From Alviniconcha marisindica (Eukaryota > Mollusca > Gastropoda > Provannidae), in contig JABMCL010000188.1 of assembly GCA_018857735.1 (NCBI GenBank), positions 2,207,501 through 2,271,500 of the forward strand: a DNA stretch of 64,000 bases, given 5' to 3'. The translations under genes and the position numbers were made by a program. This document shows, one piece after another, positions 33,706 through 46,945 of this stretch. How positions within the stretch are numbered: position 1 is the stretch's first letter; every line of letters starts with the position of its first letter. The notes below the pieces were generated by a model that ran no database searches, was not told the origin of the DNA, and worked only from the letters and a program-made list of their open reading frames with translations.

Positions 33706-34360
33706 CATCAAGGGAATCCTGAGAGAACAGTTCTTTAAGAGCCCTAAACAGGGCTTGAGGCTTGCCAGGAGGCCCTAAAAGGGCTCGAGACTTGCCAAGA
33801 GGCCCTGAATGGAGATTGAGGCTTGCTGAGAGGCCCTAAACATGTATGAGGCTTGCTGAGAGGCCCTAAACATGTATGAGGCTTGCTGAGAGGCCCTAAA
33901 CAGGTATGAGGCTTGCTGAGAGGCCCTAAAAAAAGTATGAGGCTTGCTGAGAGGCCCTAAACAGGTATGAGGCTTGCTGAGAGGCCCTAAACAGGTATGA
34001 GGCTTGCTGAGAGGCCCTAAAAAAAGTATGAGGCTTGCTGAGAGGCCCTAAACAGGTATGAGGCTTGCTGAGAGGCCCTAAACAGGTATGAGGCTTGCTG
34101 AGAGGCCCTAAAAAAGTATGAGGCTTGCTGAGAGGCCCTAAACAGGTATGAGGCTTGCTGAGAGGCCCTAAACAGGTATGAGGCTTGCTGAGAGGCCCTA
34201 AACAGTATGGGGCTTGCTGAGAGGCCCTAAACAGTATGGGGCTTGCTGAGAAGCCCTAAACAGGTATGAGGCTTGCTGAGAGGCCCTAAACAGGTATGAG
34301 GCTTGCCAAGATCCCTGTAGGGCCTCCGAAGGACAGAAGTTTTGAGGGATTCCCTTGATG
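33706..34360. repeat. About 30-bp tandem array flanked by perfect 14-bp inverted repeats
   Basis: catcaagggaatcc at 33706-33719 and its exact reverse complement ggattcccttgatg at 34347-34360 enclose about 19 units of aggcttgctgagaggcccta plus aacaggtatg. The layout resembles a non-autonomous transposon with a satellite core, or a long stem-loop in RNA. Confidence 0.85.
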
Positions 34361-35468
34361 GAAAGTATAAATTTGAATCTGATTTGCTGACACATCTTCA
34401 TTTTGACAACAATGCACACCAAAAAAAAAAAAAAAAAAAAGTTTCTGAAATGAAGCTGTTGGCTTCTCACAGATTTCTTTTGTGCATCTGAACCTTGAGA
34501 TTGGGATTTGTTTGAAAACTACAGGCATTCCTTTGATGCGTCTACACATGCTGTACCATCTGAAAGCAAAACTTTGTTTTTGAAAAACAAAACAAAAAAC
34601 AACAACCAAGAATGACTGCTAGCATTTGTGTGATCTTTTGAACCTTTTGTGTGTTTGGATCAAGAAAGGTTGACAATTTCCCATGTCATTGTTGTCAGTA
34701 AGCACTGTGTCACTGAGGAGAAAGGTTTTTGAATTTGTCATTTTTGGAATTTGTAATTTCAAAGTAGATGTGAAAATGACCAGTAACGGTCCTTGCAGCG
34801 TGTGAATCCAGATCCAGTCCTTTCAGTCATTCACATTCATTAGGTCTGGACGCACGATGTGATCTAAAAATATATATAAAAAATAAAAAGAGGGAGAGAC
34901 CCAAAGACACTTGAGCAACCATGCAGGTTCAGAAACCTGGTGTTTTGCATGAGTGTGTTTTCTAACCCGTTATTTGTTACATGTTTAAATATGCAAAAAA
35001 AAAAAATTAAAAAATACTGTTTATGGAACATAAAATTACAATCAAAGAGTGGACCATCCCTAATTGTTTGCCTCAGGAATAAGGATAAGTATTGCACTAA
35101 GCATTTTGCCTACGTCTAGTTTTTATTTTGTGACTTCACTGTATGGATAGAGACTATTTGTTGTTCACAGACATGTGAATTTGGGGGCTTTTTAAAACCT
35201 TTGTCCCGTGTAATTTTATGTTATGTAGCCATAACACATTTCTGTGTTTATGTTTATCTCATAATTGTCTTGAACAGTTTTGTTTACGTGCTAATGAGGT
35301 GTTGCAGATGTTTACGGTTCCAGAGATGTTGCGTTTGTTACATGCCAGTCAGTGGAGGGCAACAGACTTCCTGTGAATGATAAAAAGAATGTTGATGATG
35401 AATATTTATCTGTGCCATGCAAGCTTGCACACACTGACACATGCATGTACATGCATGCACCCTCGTAC

Positions 35469-35472
35469 ACAT

Positions 35473-35535
<63 letters not shown>

Positions 35536-35960
35536 CACATGGAGGTGTACACTCACACACAAACATGTGTGCACACACACACACACACCTGCACACACAG
35601 ATACACATGGAGGTGTACACTCACACACAAACGTGCACACACACACACACATATACACATGGAGGTGTACACTCACACACGAACATGTGCACACATACAC
35701 ACACACACACACACATGAACATGTGCAGACACAGCATGTGCGCCAGTATTTGGCTTTGGTGTTCAGATGTGCTGTGGAAGTGCTGCTGCTTGAAGAGCTG
35801 AATTAGCAGTGGAGTGGTTTCACTGACTGCAGCAGGCAGACCAGCTAAACTGCCTCTTTCTGAACTAGGCCATGATGCTGAGTACATGCATAGTGCATCG
35901 GTGGTTGTAACTGAAGGCTTAGGTTTCAATTCTGGCATGAACGCTTGCCTACACACACGC

Positions 35961-35992
<32 letters not shown>
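35469..35992. repeat. (AC)n tracts with a repeated linker
   Basis: CA runs alternate with three copies of tacacatggaggtgtacac at about 35534, 35601 and 35652; a further CA run lies at 35953-35990. Confidence 0.9.
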
Positions 35993-35993
<1 letters not shown>

Positions 35994-35995
<2 letters not shown>

Positions 35996-36085
35996 ATAAT
36001 AATACTGGCTTTACTAAAATGCTATAGCCCAGTATTTCTGAGCTCAATACACTTTACAAACAGTACTTAGTAAAACGTAAAATGA
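35994..36085 (-). mobile_element. LINE-tail-like fragment
   Basis: (AAT)n followed by ctatagccc and a gctcaatacactttacaaa motif resembles the 3' end of the LINE at 1498-1600. Only the 3' end is visible. Confidence 0.4.
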
Positions 36086-37059
36086 GATATGTACATAATT
36101 TAATTATATGCAAAATAAGATTGATGCTACTGCAATCAAGATTAAAACAAGACAGTGTGGGACAAACCAGCTACCAAACATTTACACTAAACCATCAGAG
36201 CAAATACAAAGTGTTTCAAAAAGATAAGTTGCCAAACTTTTCATGAAACTGGTTTAAACTCGCTTATCGAGAATAGGGGCACAGTTTGTGTTTGTGCATG
36301 TACTTATACGAAATCAGGACTGTTGAAATTGAATGTTGTTTGAGACTATAATTTAGAAGAGTTTATGTGTATGTTTTTCATTTTTAAAGTCCAAGAATGA
36401 ACTTGATAACCATACTTTTTCTATTTCAGTTTGCTTGCCATTTACTGCACCTGTATATGAGTTGATGTTTTTGGGGGGTTCTTGTTTTGGGGGCATTTTG
36501 CTTGTTGCTTTTTTTGTTTGTTTTGTACTCCTTGGTGTGTGTAGCATGTAATTTGAGATCTGTTGTTTTTGTAGCTGTACGTTGGTAAGCATGTGCTTGC
36601 TGTATGAGGTGGGTGATGTAGTTGCACTTCATTTGCAGAAGTTCTTTAGACTGGATTGTACTTCCCATTTAGTGAATCATGTACAGAAATCACAGTGGAG
36701 TTGAAATGTATGGGGTGGTTGCTTGTACAGCACAAAACAAGTTACTTGAAGAAGAAAAAGAAAAAGACCACACAAAAAAAGACATTTATGTCTGCGCCAT
36801 ATGCATCAGCACTTCTGTTCAGCTTTTTGGAGATGATGATGTGGTCATCATTTGTCAACAAAATCTTGTGTGAAGGTAAAGGCGAAAGTATGTTCTTTAT
36901 AAGAAAAATCGTGCTGAGCACAAATGTATGGGATTGGCTGATTTGCTAGATACTGAGACCCAGTTCAGCAGCTTTTACCATTTTGAGGTCAGTGACTCGT
37001 TGTTTGGTACAATACTCTTCAGCTCATGGCCGAAAATCCGATTTGAGAGTGGAAGCCAG

Positions 37060-37650
37060 TGCAGCCCTAGCGCCACAATTACTGAGGGATTTGGGGGGTT
37101 TGTTTTTTGGTAAAAGCACAACCAGCATGCTGTGTTACTGTAAATCCTTACCAGCATGCTGTGTTACCGTAAATCCCTACCAGCTAGCTGTGTCACTGTA
37201 AATCCCTACCAGCATGCTGTGTTACTGTAAATCCCTACCAGCATGCTGTGTGAAATACAGAGGGATTCTGTCATAACTACAGAGGGATACTACTGTTAGT
37301 GTTAATCCCTACCAGCATGCTGTGTTACTGTAAATCCCTACCAGCATGCTGTGTGAATTACAGAGGGATTCTGTTATGACTACAGAGGGATACTACTGTT
37401 AAATCCTTACCAGCATGCTGTGTGAATTACAGAGGGATTCTGTTACGACTACAGAGGGATACTACTGTTAAATCCCTACCAGTGTGCTGTGTTACCGTAA
37501 ATCCCTACCAGCAAGCTGTGTTACAGTAAATCCCTACCAGCATGCTGTGTGAATTACAGAGGGATTCTGTCATAACTATAGAAGGATACTACTGTTAAAT
37601 CCTTACCAGCATGCTGTGTGGATTACAGAGGGATTTTATTGTACACTCCT
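37060..37650. repeat. Compound minisatellite
   Basis: Units of aatccctaccagcatgctg plus tgttactgta alternate with attacagagggattctg blocks; the two blocks contain the partly complementary motifs aatccct and agggatt. Confidence 0.9.
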
Positions 37651-40019
37651 GCCATCATATTACAGATGGAAATTACTGTGAAACCCTAACCCTGCAAAAC
37701 CCTTACACCAAGGTGTGTTAACTACAGAGAGATTTTACTGGAAAAAACCTACCACCATGCTGTCTTATCACTGTAAAATCCAGCCTCTTGACAGTGCCGT
37801 GCTAATTTCAGAGGGATTTGGATTTGAAAAGATTTCACACTGTTTCATGCCGTTACATTCTCGCGTACACGTTTTCCCAAAAACTATTTATCGGTATCAG
37901 TGTTTATTGGTGGATGCTTGTTCTGCTGTTTGCTACATCCCTGTGTAGGAAGCTGTTGCTTGGCGTGTGAAGTGACTCATTATGCTTGCGAGCTTGGCTT
38001 GGAAGGTTGGTCATCTCTGAAATAATAAATCATTGGTCAGTAAACAGTTTGGCAGCGAAGAAGCTGCTAATTGCCTCACATGCAAAAATACATCTTTGTA
38101 ATCGTCAGCGTTCATTCCGCAGGCTGCAGCCAACCATCAGCATTCTGTAGACAGTCTAAATTTGACAGATGTTAACTGACTGGGGTGGTGTAGCATTTCT
38201 TGATCTGGACCTGTCCATAGCACTTTGGGTGACCTTGACCTATTTCAGGGTCATGGCTGTATCAAACAGTATGGTTAGGAGTTGTTGGGTGTGGTCAGTT
38301 CTTATCTGACCAAGCTAGCGGACTGCATGGTGGTCACATCTAATCAGCTCACCGTGTCCACTCCCTTTCCATGAGCTGGCTCGAATTTCAAGATCACAGC
38401 AGCGTCAGGAAGGTGAAACTGAAAGTTACGTTTCTTGACAAGTTTGTATCCAGTGGAGTTTGTGCTTTTGTGTGATTGTCACATACATGGACATAATGCT
38501 GAATGCAATGCTTTATGTAACTTTTTATTTCTTTTTTGTGTGTGCAAAATTCATAATGCTGTTGGCATCTGCTCGGGTGCCGTGAGGGAGATCTTTGGAA
38601 AAAATTCTGGCAAGCGTAGCACATTCATCCGTGCGTCCTTGGACCATTTTCAAGGTCACAGGATAGTTTGAAACAAAATGACGTCGGTGTATGTGAGCGG
38701 TCTGAACGTTTGTTCATCTCATCATCCATGTGCTCAGGGTTGAGGCTGTTGCTGTTTCTGCAGTGTGTGCAGGATGAGTGTGAGTGCTCATTAGGTGCGT
38801 ACCATGCTGTACATTGCGCTTTGTAGAGCTGCAAGTTGTGGTACTTTTACGCTTTCCTTTGTGTACGCCTGTCAGAGCTTCTTGGTCGTATTTCTTTCTT
38901 GTTGTTTGCTCCCGTGCGTGAAGAAGAAGGGGAAAGACAAACGAAAGCTCCCTCTATGCTGCAGATGACAGTGCTGTTTTAGGAAGCCAGATTTGTGGTT
39001 TATTCATTGTTTGCAAAATTCTTCTTGGCAGCAGTTGTGTGCTTGATAGGAAGCAGGGCCCTTCCTCCCATTGTATAGTGTAGTCCTCGCCATTGTTGTC
39101 CATTTCTCGGGGCTCCGAGTGCTGTCTACTGAAACCCCGCTGTTTGACAAGCAGTGTTAGCAATAACATGGTTGTGCTGATTATTCTCGGTCTTTTAAAC
39201 TCTTGTGTCATCTTAGCAGCGTTTCTTGGTTTCCAGTGGTGTTCCGAGAGCTGCGCTACGTTACGTTCTCCTGCTGCTGCAGCGGCTGCACACTTGTCTG
39301 GTGGAGTGACGGGACGTCGTGCAACACCTTTCTCGCCGTCTGCTTCTTTCCTTCGTGTGCGTGCACTTAATTTGTGTTCCTGTGAATGGGAATCATGTGT
39401 TCACGTCTGTTGTAAGCTGAGCCAGATCCACCGTCGCCCATCACCTCGAGGTGGAGGTTGACAGGCGGAGAAACTCTTTCCTGCTCTTTGTTCTCTCTTC
39501 TCAAAAGGGTCGGCACACTTCAACAGAGTGCGGAGTTCAGAAGACACTTTTCTTCCTCATCTTTCACAGTTTTGTTCCCCATCTTTGCTCCCCGCATTTT
39601 GTCTAGAGTTAGACCAGATTGTTTGAAATGATCATTTCATTGACTGCATACAGTGTATGTGTACGTTCATGTGTAGTATATTGGACTCTTGGTTCGGACT
39701 GGACGGTGACACGTAAATGGCTCAGCTGTACCATCCAGTGCAGCAAGTTCACTGATCCATCCTTGCTGAGAACAGAATGGTTGTCCATTGTCATAGGTAT
39801 TGTGGCCTAACTTGAAGATCAAAGAACAAAAAAGATCTGGCGAAAAAGAACAAAATGAGTTGCCTGTCTGATAAAATAAGCAAAGGATCACACTATTCAG
39901 TGGGGCGAGCTCAGTTGTACCAGCATGTTTCACTCGCTCCAGATGGTTTGTTGTTCTAATGAAAGTCTGATGCAAACTCTTCTTCCAGGAGGAGTCACCA
40001 CAGTCATGTTGATTACTCT

Positions 40020-40300
40020 GCTGCCATATTGTGCATTATCCCGGTGGTTCTTTGCCACCAGCTGTAGGACCTCTTCAAACTGTGGACGATGTGGGATCTT
40101 TAACCCGCGCAATGATCTTGGTGTATACTGCGTGGATGAATGGTTGACGGGCACTGACGAGTCTGCACAGGTGCCGGCTCGGGATTAACTGAAAACTGAC
40201 AGTCTTTTGCTCCGTCACATCCAGGAGTCAAACCCTCGGCCACTGGATTTATAGTCCAGCGCTTTAGCCAACCAGCCACAAACTCCCACTCCTCCTCTTT
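40020..40300 (-). mobile_element. tRNA-derived SINE of the second family
   Basis: On the minus strand, TGGCTAAAGCG (40270-40260) is an A-box and GGTTTGACTCC (40234-40224) a B-box. Between them CTGGA and TCCAG can pair as an anticodon-like stem. The body shares gggatctttaac and gacgagtctgcacag with 16645-16735. It is a tRNA-like head on a SINE, not a functional tRNA. Confidence 0.6.
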
Positions 40301-40655
40301 GCAGCCTAGATTCAGTACCTGCACCACATTGTTTTGCCATTAAGGTCCGGTAGGTTCAGTACCACTGTGCTGTCATTATAAATCTGGTTCAGTCTCTTTT
40401 TTTTTTTTTGCCTGGCAAAGAGGGCAGACTTTTCTCTTCAGAGTACTTTTAAATTTTTAGTAAGATCTCAGTTGTCTGATTTTAATTTTTTTTAAATTGT
40501 CTGTGTTACGTTATTGACAGGAATGGTCTTACCTTTTTCATTTCGTGTCGCCATAAAGTGTGCTTTTACCTTGGAGACTAGGTAGCCTGGCATGGAGTGA
40601 ATGTTTGTATAATCCTGTTATTGTATGTCAGTGGGCTTTCCAGCATCTTTTGTCA

Positions 40656-40661
40656 AATAAA
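40656..40661 (+). promoter_or_regulatory. Candidate polyadenylation signal AATAAA (GLUT, distal)
   Basis: AATAAA followed within 40 bases by a T/GT-rich stretch, the usual downstream element. If used, the GLUT 3' UTR would be about 11 kb. It might equally end a separate non-coding transcript. Confidence 0.3.
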
Positions 40662-41466
40662 GGGTATTTTTAGTCTCTTGGAATTTTGCTTTGTATCATT
40701 ATATTTCTAACAAGGAAAGCGTGTGCTGCTGCATGAAAAACAAAGTGTAGACCATTTCAGTGTTGTGTAAACACACTCACATCAGTTAACTAGGTGTGGT
40801 CACAGAACACACTCGCAGTCTCATTTTCTCAGTCTCTTCCTCTCTTCTGTACACACATACGCACGCACACACACACACACGCATGCACACACATCCTATA
40901 TACGCAGCTAAGCACGTACACATCGCACACAAATGTATATGCGAATGCACATACACTCACATGTACACATGCACACACACACACACATACACCTCCACAC
41001 AGAACAGGCTAGTATGATAACTGATTGTAAGTGTGATACAGAAATGCCCATTTACAAAATCTACTGAGGGGAAATATAAAAAAATCATCTTATATCTCTT
41101 TTACAATCGTAAATGGATTGTTAGAACATTTTGGCCTCTAAGTTATCTGTGGAAAACAACACCAAGTTCCAGTCACTTTATATTCATTTCTTCCAGTGCA
41201 TTGAATGCATTTTCATCTCACCTAAAGCACCCGATACTCCATGATATGATGGTGAGTGGGGTGAGGGGGCTAAGGGGGACAATGTTACTACCCAAACTTG
41301 GATTTAAGAAGAAGAAGCAGGAGCACTTGTTGAGCACTTCCTCCCCGAGATGAGCCCTAAACATTTCACAATGGCATCTAACAGACAACAGCAAACGACT
41401 GCTGCTAGACACTGAAACAATTCATGTTCATGTTGGGTATAAATGCAATTGCATGTGCGCAGGTGT

Positions 41467-41641
41467 GGGCAGAGCTCAGGAGCTGTGTGAAAGTCGAGGT
41501 GGCCGTCCTGGGCTTTCCGTCCTAATGAGCCTTACGGTTTCTGTGGACGTAAAGCAACACTGAACCATGCTTAGGCATTGTTCACGGTTTGTCCCTAACG
41601 TCAACTGACATCCGAGGACATGAAACTCTACATCATCATCA
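41467..41641 (+). mobile_element. SINE-like element copy between the two genes
   Basis: Full forward copy ending in catcatcatc, bounded by gcaggtgt direct repeats (41459-41466 and 41642-41649). It is the best isolated copy outside the 5' cluster. Confidence 0.75.
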
Positions 41642-41706
41642 GCAGGTGTTTTAGACTTACTAACAACCCCCTTCCCCCCACTCCCACAACAGACAGATGC
41701 ATGCAT

Positions 41707-41767
<61 letters not shown>

Positions 41768-42419
41768 GCACATATCGCACAAACCAATTCTAATGCAAGT
41801 GTACAACAATGTATTCCCAATTTTATCTTCAATACAGACATATTGACAAAGAACAAAGATTATATCGATTCACATTCAAAATCCTTATCATGCTGCTCGT
41901 GAACTTTGCGTAAGATTAATTGACATGCATTAGACTCACAGCTACATGCACTTAGACTCAGAGCGCCATATGCAACCAGCTGACAAAGAAAAATGATGGA
42001 AAATATCTAGAGCCAAGGTAAGAAGAAGAAAAAACCCAATGTGAAAGCACACACACACAACACACACACACACACACACCCCACCACACACACACACACA
42101 CACACACCACACACACATCCAATCAGAGTGTGACTTTGCAGTACCAGCACTGAGAAAATATTGCTCTTACGGTAACAGTGGAAGTGTTACAGAGCTGTAG
42201 CCACATGTTCTTAGTTCACCCAGCCGGGGTTGTGTTCACCTCTCAGGCTGGTGTCACCCACAGGCAACTGACCATCAGTACCATGGCTAAATACACAGTG
42301 TTCACGCTTTGTGGGAATTAAACTACGCTTCATGGGAATTAAACTACAGGGGGTCAGTCATTATTAGCATGAGTGTTCATTAACAAGAGCACACGTCGCT
42401 CATTGACGAAGGACAGTTA

Positions 42420-43062
42420 CCAATATTCAAGCCTCTTTGTTTCGAGAGACACAGACAATGGATGTGAAAGGACAAGTCTCTTTGTTTTGAGAGACACAGG
42501 CAATGGCTGTGAAAGGACAAGTCAGTATCTGTGAAAGGACAAGTCAGTATCTGTGAAAGGACAAGTCTCTTTGTTTTGAGAGACACAGGCAATGGATGTG
42601 AAAGGACAAGTCAATATCTGTGAAATGACAAGCCTCTTTGTTTTGAGAGACACAGGCAATGGATGTGAAAGGACAAGTCAGTATCTGTGAAAGGACAAGT
42701 CTCTTTGTTTTGAGAGACACAGGCAATGGATGTGAAAGGACAAGTCAGTATCTGTGAAAGGACAAGCCTCTTTGTTTCGAGACACAGGCAATGGATGTGA
42801 AAGGACAAGTCAGTATCTGTGAAAGGACAAGAGTCTTTGTTTTGAGAGACACAGGCAATGGATGTGAAAGGACAAGTCAGTATCTGTGAAAGGACAAGCC
42901 TCTTTGTTTTGAGAGACGCGGGCAATGGCCGTGAAAGGACAAGCCTCTTTGTTTTGAGAGACACAGGCAATAGCTGTAAAAGGACAAGTTAATATCTGTG
43001 AAAGGACAAGCCTCTTTTTTTTGAGAGACACGGGCAATGGCTGTGAAAGGACAAGGTTGTGT
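42420..43062. repeat. Minisatellite, about 65-bp unit
   Basis: Unit contains gtgaaaggacaagtctctt, tgttttgagagacacagg and caatggatgtg. A shorter sub-unit gtcagtatctgtgaaagg is variably present. Confidence 0.95.
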
Positions 43063-43234
43063 GGGGAGCATAGGATGGACATTTGTAGGCAGGCTGGGGT
43101 GTTTTTCCCTAACCTAGGTATGAAAAGGAAATAAACAAACTAAGGATTTCTTTCATGGCCAGTCTTGGTGTATGTTGGACTGGGCACTTAATGTGAAAGT
43201 TAGACTATCCAGCAAGAACAAAAAGAACACATAC

Positions 43235-43240
43235 TTTATT
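43235..43240 (-). promoter_or_regulatory. Candidate polyadenylation signal of NCKAP1
   Basis: TTTATT on the plus strand reads AATAAA on the minus strand. It lies about 3.7 kb downstream of the NCKAP1 stop. It would make the 3' UTR include the arrays at 45835-46060 and 46530-46940. Confidence 0.3.
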
Positions 43241-44329
43241 TTTTGATTCTGGACGCTGCCTGTGAAGACAGCGTGGTGTTATGTAAATTACCATTTCACT
43301 GAGTTCTGGGCTCTGCAAAAGGCGTTTCAGCAGAGAGAATTTTATCACGACCACTAGATGTGTCCAATCCACACTGAAGGACAAAAAACCCTGCCATTGC
43401 TCACTTATCGGACTGGCAGGACCATGTCACTGAGGGCAGCACCAAGGTAATTCCGGATGTCGAGTCAACAGCTTCAGCATCTCAACGTAACCATCAAATA
43501 TTTATAATGACAGTACAGTGTCAGATGTTCATTTCGGATGTCACATCAACGGCTTCAGCATCTCAACATAACTACAAAATATTCACAATGACAATAAAGT
43601 GTCAGATAATCATAACAATCAAAACTAAAACAGTGCTGGGTGCTAGCGTTCCAAACAAAAACTACCAGAACAAACTTGTCAACTGTCTGCTCTACATAAA
43701 ACTGAGGCTGGTCAGCTGGTAACAGGATGTTAACGTCCTGTCCACCGCACACAGTCACCCCAGGATGATCAAACTCCGCCATCAGTCAACACACACTTAA
43801 AATGCTTCTCAACAAATGTAAAACGTCACACTTACAAACTCAGTCTCACACAAGTAAAACATACATATATACATAACAACTGCACACAATCAAAAAAGGG
43901 TAGTCCCTTTTACAGTGTCCTTGTGTGAAGCACCACATAAAGCTGAGAGGTGCTGGTATAGTCGACCTTTTGTTTAACCAATACCAGGTTAAAAGATACA
44001 GAGAAAACGTTCACAAATATCAATACATTCAAAAACACCTAAATTTGCGTGACAGGAAAAAGCAGTGCCATACGGCAGCACATGCATGATGATGTCAGGA
44101 CACTGCATTTGACGTTGTTGTATGCACACAGTGTCTTGGCAAGGGGAAGCACAATAACATCATTCACCTGAAAAAAACTGATGTCAACCAAACGTCTTGA
44201 CTCTTGCTGTCGCACTGAAAAGGTCATTTTGCAGAGAGATCGGATTCTCACATTTTTATCTCCCATCTGAACAAAGCGTTGTTTTTGTCTGAACCTTTTC
44301 TGTGAGGTGATGTAAAGTTAAAAGAAGAG

Positions 44330-44364
<35 letters not shown>

Positions 44365-44664
44365 AAGAAGGAATAAGCCTAATCTGTCCAGTTCTCACTG
44401 CACTTCTCCAGCCAAATAAAGCAAGTCCAACAAAAAACATTAAAAATAGTGCACAGCAGTGTCTACTCATGCAATTTTCACACGAGCAAAGAAGTATGCA
44501 GTGATAATACGCTTCATAAATCTACATCGAATCCTTCTCAGCCAACTAAAGCTAGTTGACAGCAACTCAGCCGACGACAGAATGGCTGGATGGATGGGTA
44601 CCCAACGACCATGACACCGACCACTTGTAACCCCACAGAAATGTTACCGTGTTCTGGTGTAGAT

Positions 44665-44822
44665 AATAATAATGTACATTTATCATGCGCTCATCAACGC
44701 CCTGAGCGCTCACATGATACATATTAACCTACATAAGATATTCTATACACATGTAGAGCATAGTCCTACCAAAACAATTTACATAAAGTATTATATAAAA
44801 AATATATAAAAATAAAAAACGC

Positions 44823-44867
<45 letters not shown>

Positions 44868-44995
44868 ACTGTAGCAGAAACTGGGTACTGATGTTAGTTA
44901 GGATGGAAATACTGTGAGAAGAGGAAGGTTTTCAGATTGGCTTTAAAAGATGACAGGGTTGAGCAGTGTCATAGAGGTTTGTCTTGTGGTGCACG
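44665..44995 (-). mobile_element. Second LINE 3' end, related to 1498-2020
   Basis: On the minus strand, codons reading CSTLSSFKANLKTFLFSQYF end in HPN and a stop near 44920. A 3' UTR follows that contains a (TG)n tract, a gagcgctcaggg motif, and an (ATT)n-type tail at 44668-44679. The C-terminal motif SSFK..LKT.LFSQ is shared with the 1498-2020 element, which supports one LINE group. Confidence 0.7.
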
Positions 44996-45409
44996 TACTC
45001 TTGATGAAAGAAAACTGTAATTATTAAACTCGCACAAGAGAGGGAGAGTTGGTGGCGCACAGTGAGAACACTCGCTCTTGAAAGACAATCAAGCATTGTC
45101 ATCATCGCATGGGTGGGCGACCGTTATATGGTAGGCACTGCGCCTGCCCTGAGATTTCTTCGGAGTCCAATTCTGTGCAGTCTCTGCAAAAGTCCATTGA
45201 ATGAGAGAATGGACTGTCCCCCACATGTGCATATATGCATGCAGAAAGACCACGGACGCACATTAAAGATCCGGCAGAGTGTGGTAGATTATGACAGCCA
45301 GTATGCACTAAAAGTGTCGATCTTCAAACTGCTGATGGTGGACACTACATGGAAGAAGAAAATAACACTTACATGTCCACAGCCAGCTCGCTTAATCACG
45401 CACATTTAA

Positions 45410-45458
45410 TTGAGGTTTGCTTTACGCCCACGGAAACCGTAGGCTTATTAGGGACGGG
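45410..45458 (-). mobile_element. SINE-like element fragment
   Basis: Short reverse fragment, tgctttacgcccacggaaac to attagggacggg, matching the centre of the 175-bp family. Confidence 0.45.
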
Positions 45459-45829
45459 TAGGTGCGCACATTTTCCCAATGTCCCCTTTACATACTCAAG
45501 GCAGGAAACAAAATGTCAGCCAGCTCTACATAACGTGAGGTGATGTGATGCAATCTGTTCTGCGGTGTCATGCAATACATGATCTTAGGTGTTCACTTGA
45601 TGTCATTTAATATGATGGACATTTTCTGTCCAGCCTGAAAAATACCTGTCCAAAAAGTCAGTCAAAATCACCCTGAATTTTAGTCTACAACTGTACAAGA
45701 TTATTGCTGACTAGCTGTGTGAGTTGTACTTAATATTTGATAACTAATGGGTACTGATTGATTCTGTGGTTTGAGCACATGTTGTGATGATGGACGAACT
45801 GCTGTAGATGGATGAGACTGAATGCAAAC

Positions 45830-46062
45830 GTGGATGCAAAAGTGGACTAGGCTGAATGCAAAAGTGGATGCAAAAGTGGACTAGGCTGAATGCAAAAGTG
45901 GAGGCAAAAGTGGACTAGGCTGAATGCAAAAGTGGATGAGGCTGACTGCAAAAGTGGATGCAAAAGTGAATGAGGCCGAATGCAAAAGTGGATGCAAAAG
46001 TGGATGAGGCTGAATGCAACAGTGGATGAGGCTGAATGCAACAGTGGATGAGGCTTTTGTGG
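45830..46062. repeat. Minisatellite, about 21-bp unit
   Basis: Unit tgcaaaagtggatgaggctg plus aa; about eleven copies with small variants. Confidence 0.93.
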
Positions 46063-46189
46063 GAGACTCAAGCAAGGAGAAAGGACCAGTTGCCAACGGA
46101 GTTTAAAGAAAATGCTGAGGAGAGGTCTTGTGGTCCTCACACCCCCACACACGTAGCCAATGTCTGGTGGTTCCTGCCCACGTCTTTCT

Positions 46190-46505
46190 ACAGGTAACTG
46201 CAGGAGAGGTCTACCAGCCCTTTCGCAGATGCTGTAGTGGTCCACAGCCAAAGCCTTGAGGACAGAGTGCTAGGAGAGGTCTAACAGCCTTTTCCAGCTG
46301 CCACACGTGCATAAGGTTCTACAGGTAACCTCGCAGGAGATGGTACTGGTCCACAGCAGCCAGCCCTGATTCGCAGATGCTGTAGTGGTCCACAGCCAAA
46401 GCCTTGAGGACAGAGTGCTAGGAGAGGTCTAACAGTCCAGCTGAAGGAAAGGTCTACCAGTCCTCGCAGATGATGTAGTGGTCCACAGTCGCAGCCCTGA
46501 CGAAG
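46190..46505 (-). repeat. Diverged duplications of the NCKAP1 terminal exon end
   Basis: tagtggtccacagccaaagc at 46235 and 46383, and weaker copies near 46345 and 46474, match the terminal exon end ctagtggtccccagctgagg (46934-46953). They are older, decayed copies of the last codons with their 3' flank. Confidence 0.65.
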
Positions 46506-46529
46506 CTGCAGGAAAGGTCTAGTGACCCT

Positions 46530-46945
46530 TGCTAACACACCTGTAGTGATGGTCTTATGGTCACTGATGACACACTATTAGCCATGGTCTAATGGTCTTT
46601 ACTGACACACTTGTAGCCGTGGTCTAATAGTCTTTGTTGACACACTTGCAGCCATGGTCTGACATCTGTAGCAACACTTGTAGCGATGGGCTAATGGTCT
46701 TTACTGACACACTTGTAGCGATGGTCTGGTGGTCTTTGCTGACACACTTGTAGCGATGGTCTAATGGTCTTTACTGACACACTTGTAGCGATGGTCTAGT
46801 GGTCTTTGCTGACACACATGTAGCGGTGGTCTAATGGTCTTTACTGACACACTTGTAGCGATGGTCTAGTGGTCTTTGCTGACACACATGTAGCGATGGT
46901 CTAGTGGTCCTTCGTAACACTTGTAGCAATGGTCTAGTGGTCCCC
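46530..46945 (-). repeat. About 35-bp array spanning the NCKAP1 stop codon
   Basis: Unit (plus strand) tgacacacttgtagcgatgg plus tctagtggtcttt. The gene end ctagtggtc (stop and last two codons in reverse) is one of the units; about ten more follow in the 3' UTR. Confidence 0.93.

Larger units (their letters stand above)
34361..40019. other. Intergenic or extended GLUT 3' UTR without recognised genes
   Basis: Unique AT-rich DNA with poly-A (34421-34440), (AC)n (35469-35525 and later) and a minisatellite at 37060-37650. AATAAA occurs at 38024-38029. No conserved protein was seen in any frame. Confidence 0.55.
40301..43230. other. Region between the two convergent genes
   Basis: Holds the distal AATAAA candidate, (AC)n tracts at 40865-40990, 41709-41762 and 42045-42115, one SINE-like copy and a minisatellite. 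No gene was recognised. Confidence 0.55.
43241..46530 (-). other. Probable NCKAP1 3' UTR
   Basis: Lies between the NCKAP1 stop and the candidate polyadenylation signal. It contains an (AAC)n run (44328-44362), a LINE 3' end, SINE fragments and a minisatellite. No open frame of interest was seen. Confidence 0.4.

Noticed and set aside
40220..40300. Functional tRNA gene with an anticodon-like stem
   Set aside because: The B-box is degenerate, arms mismatch, and the same body as at 16645-16735 follows, indicating a SINE.
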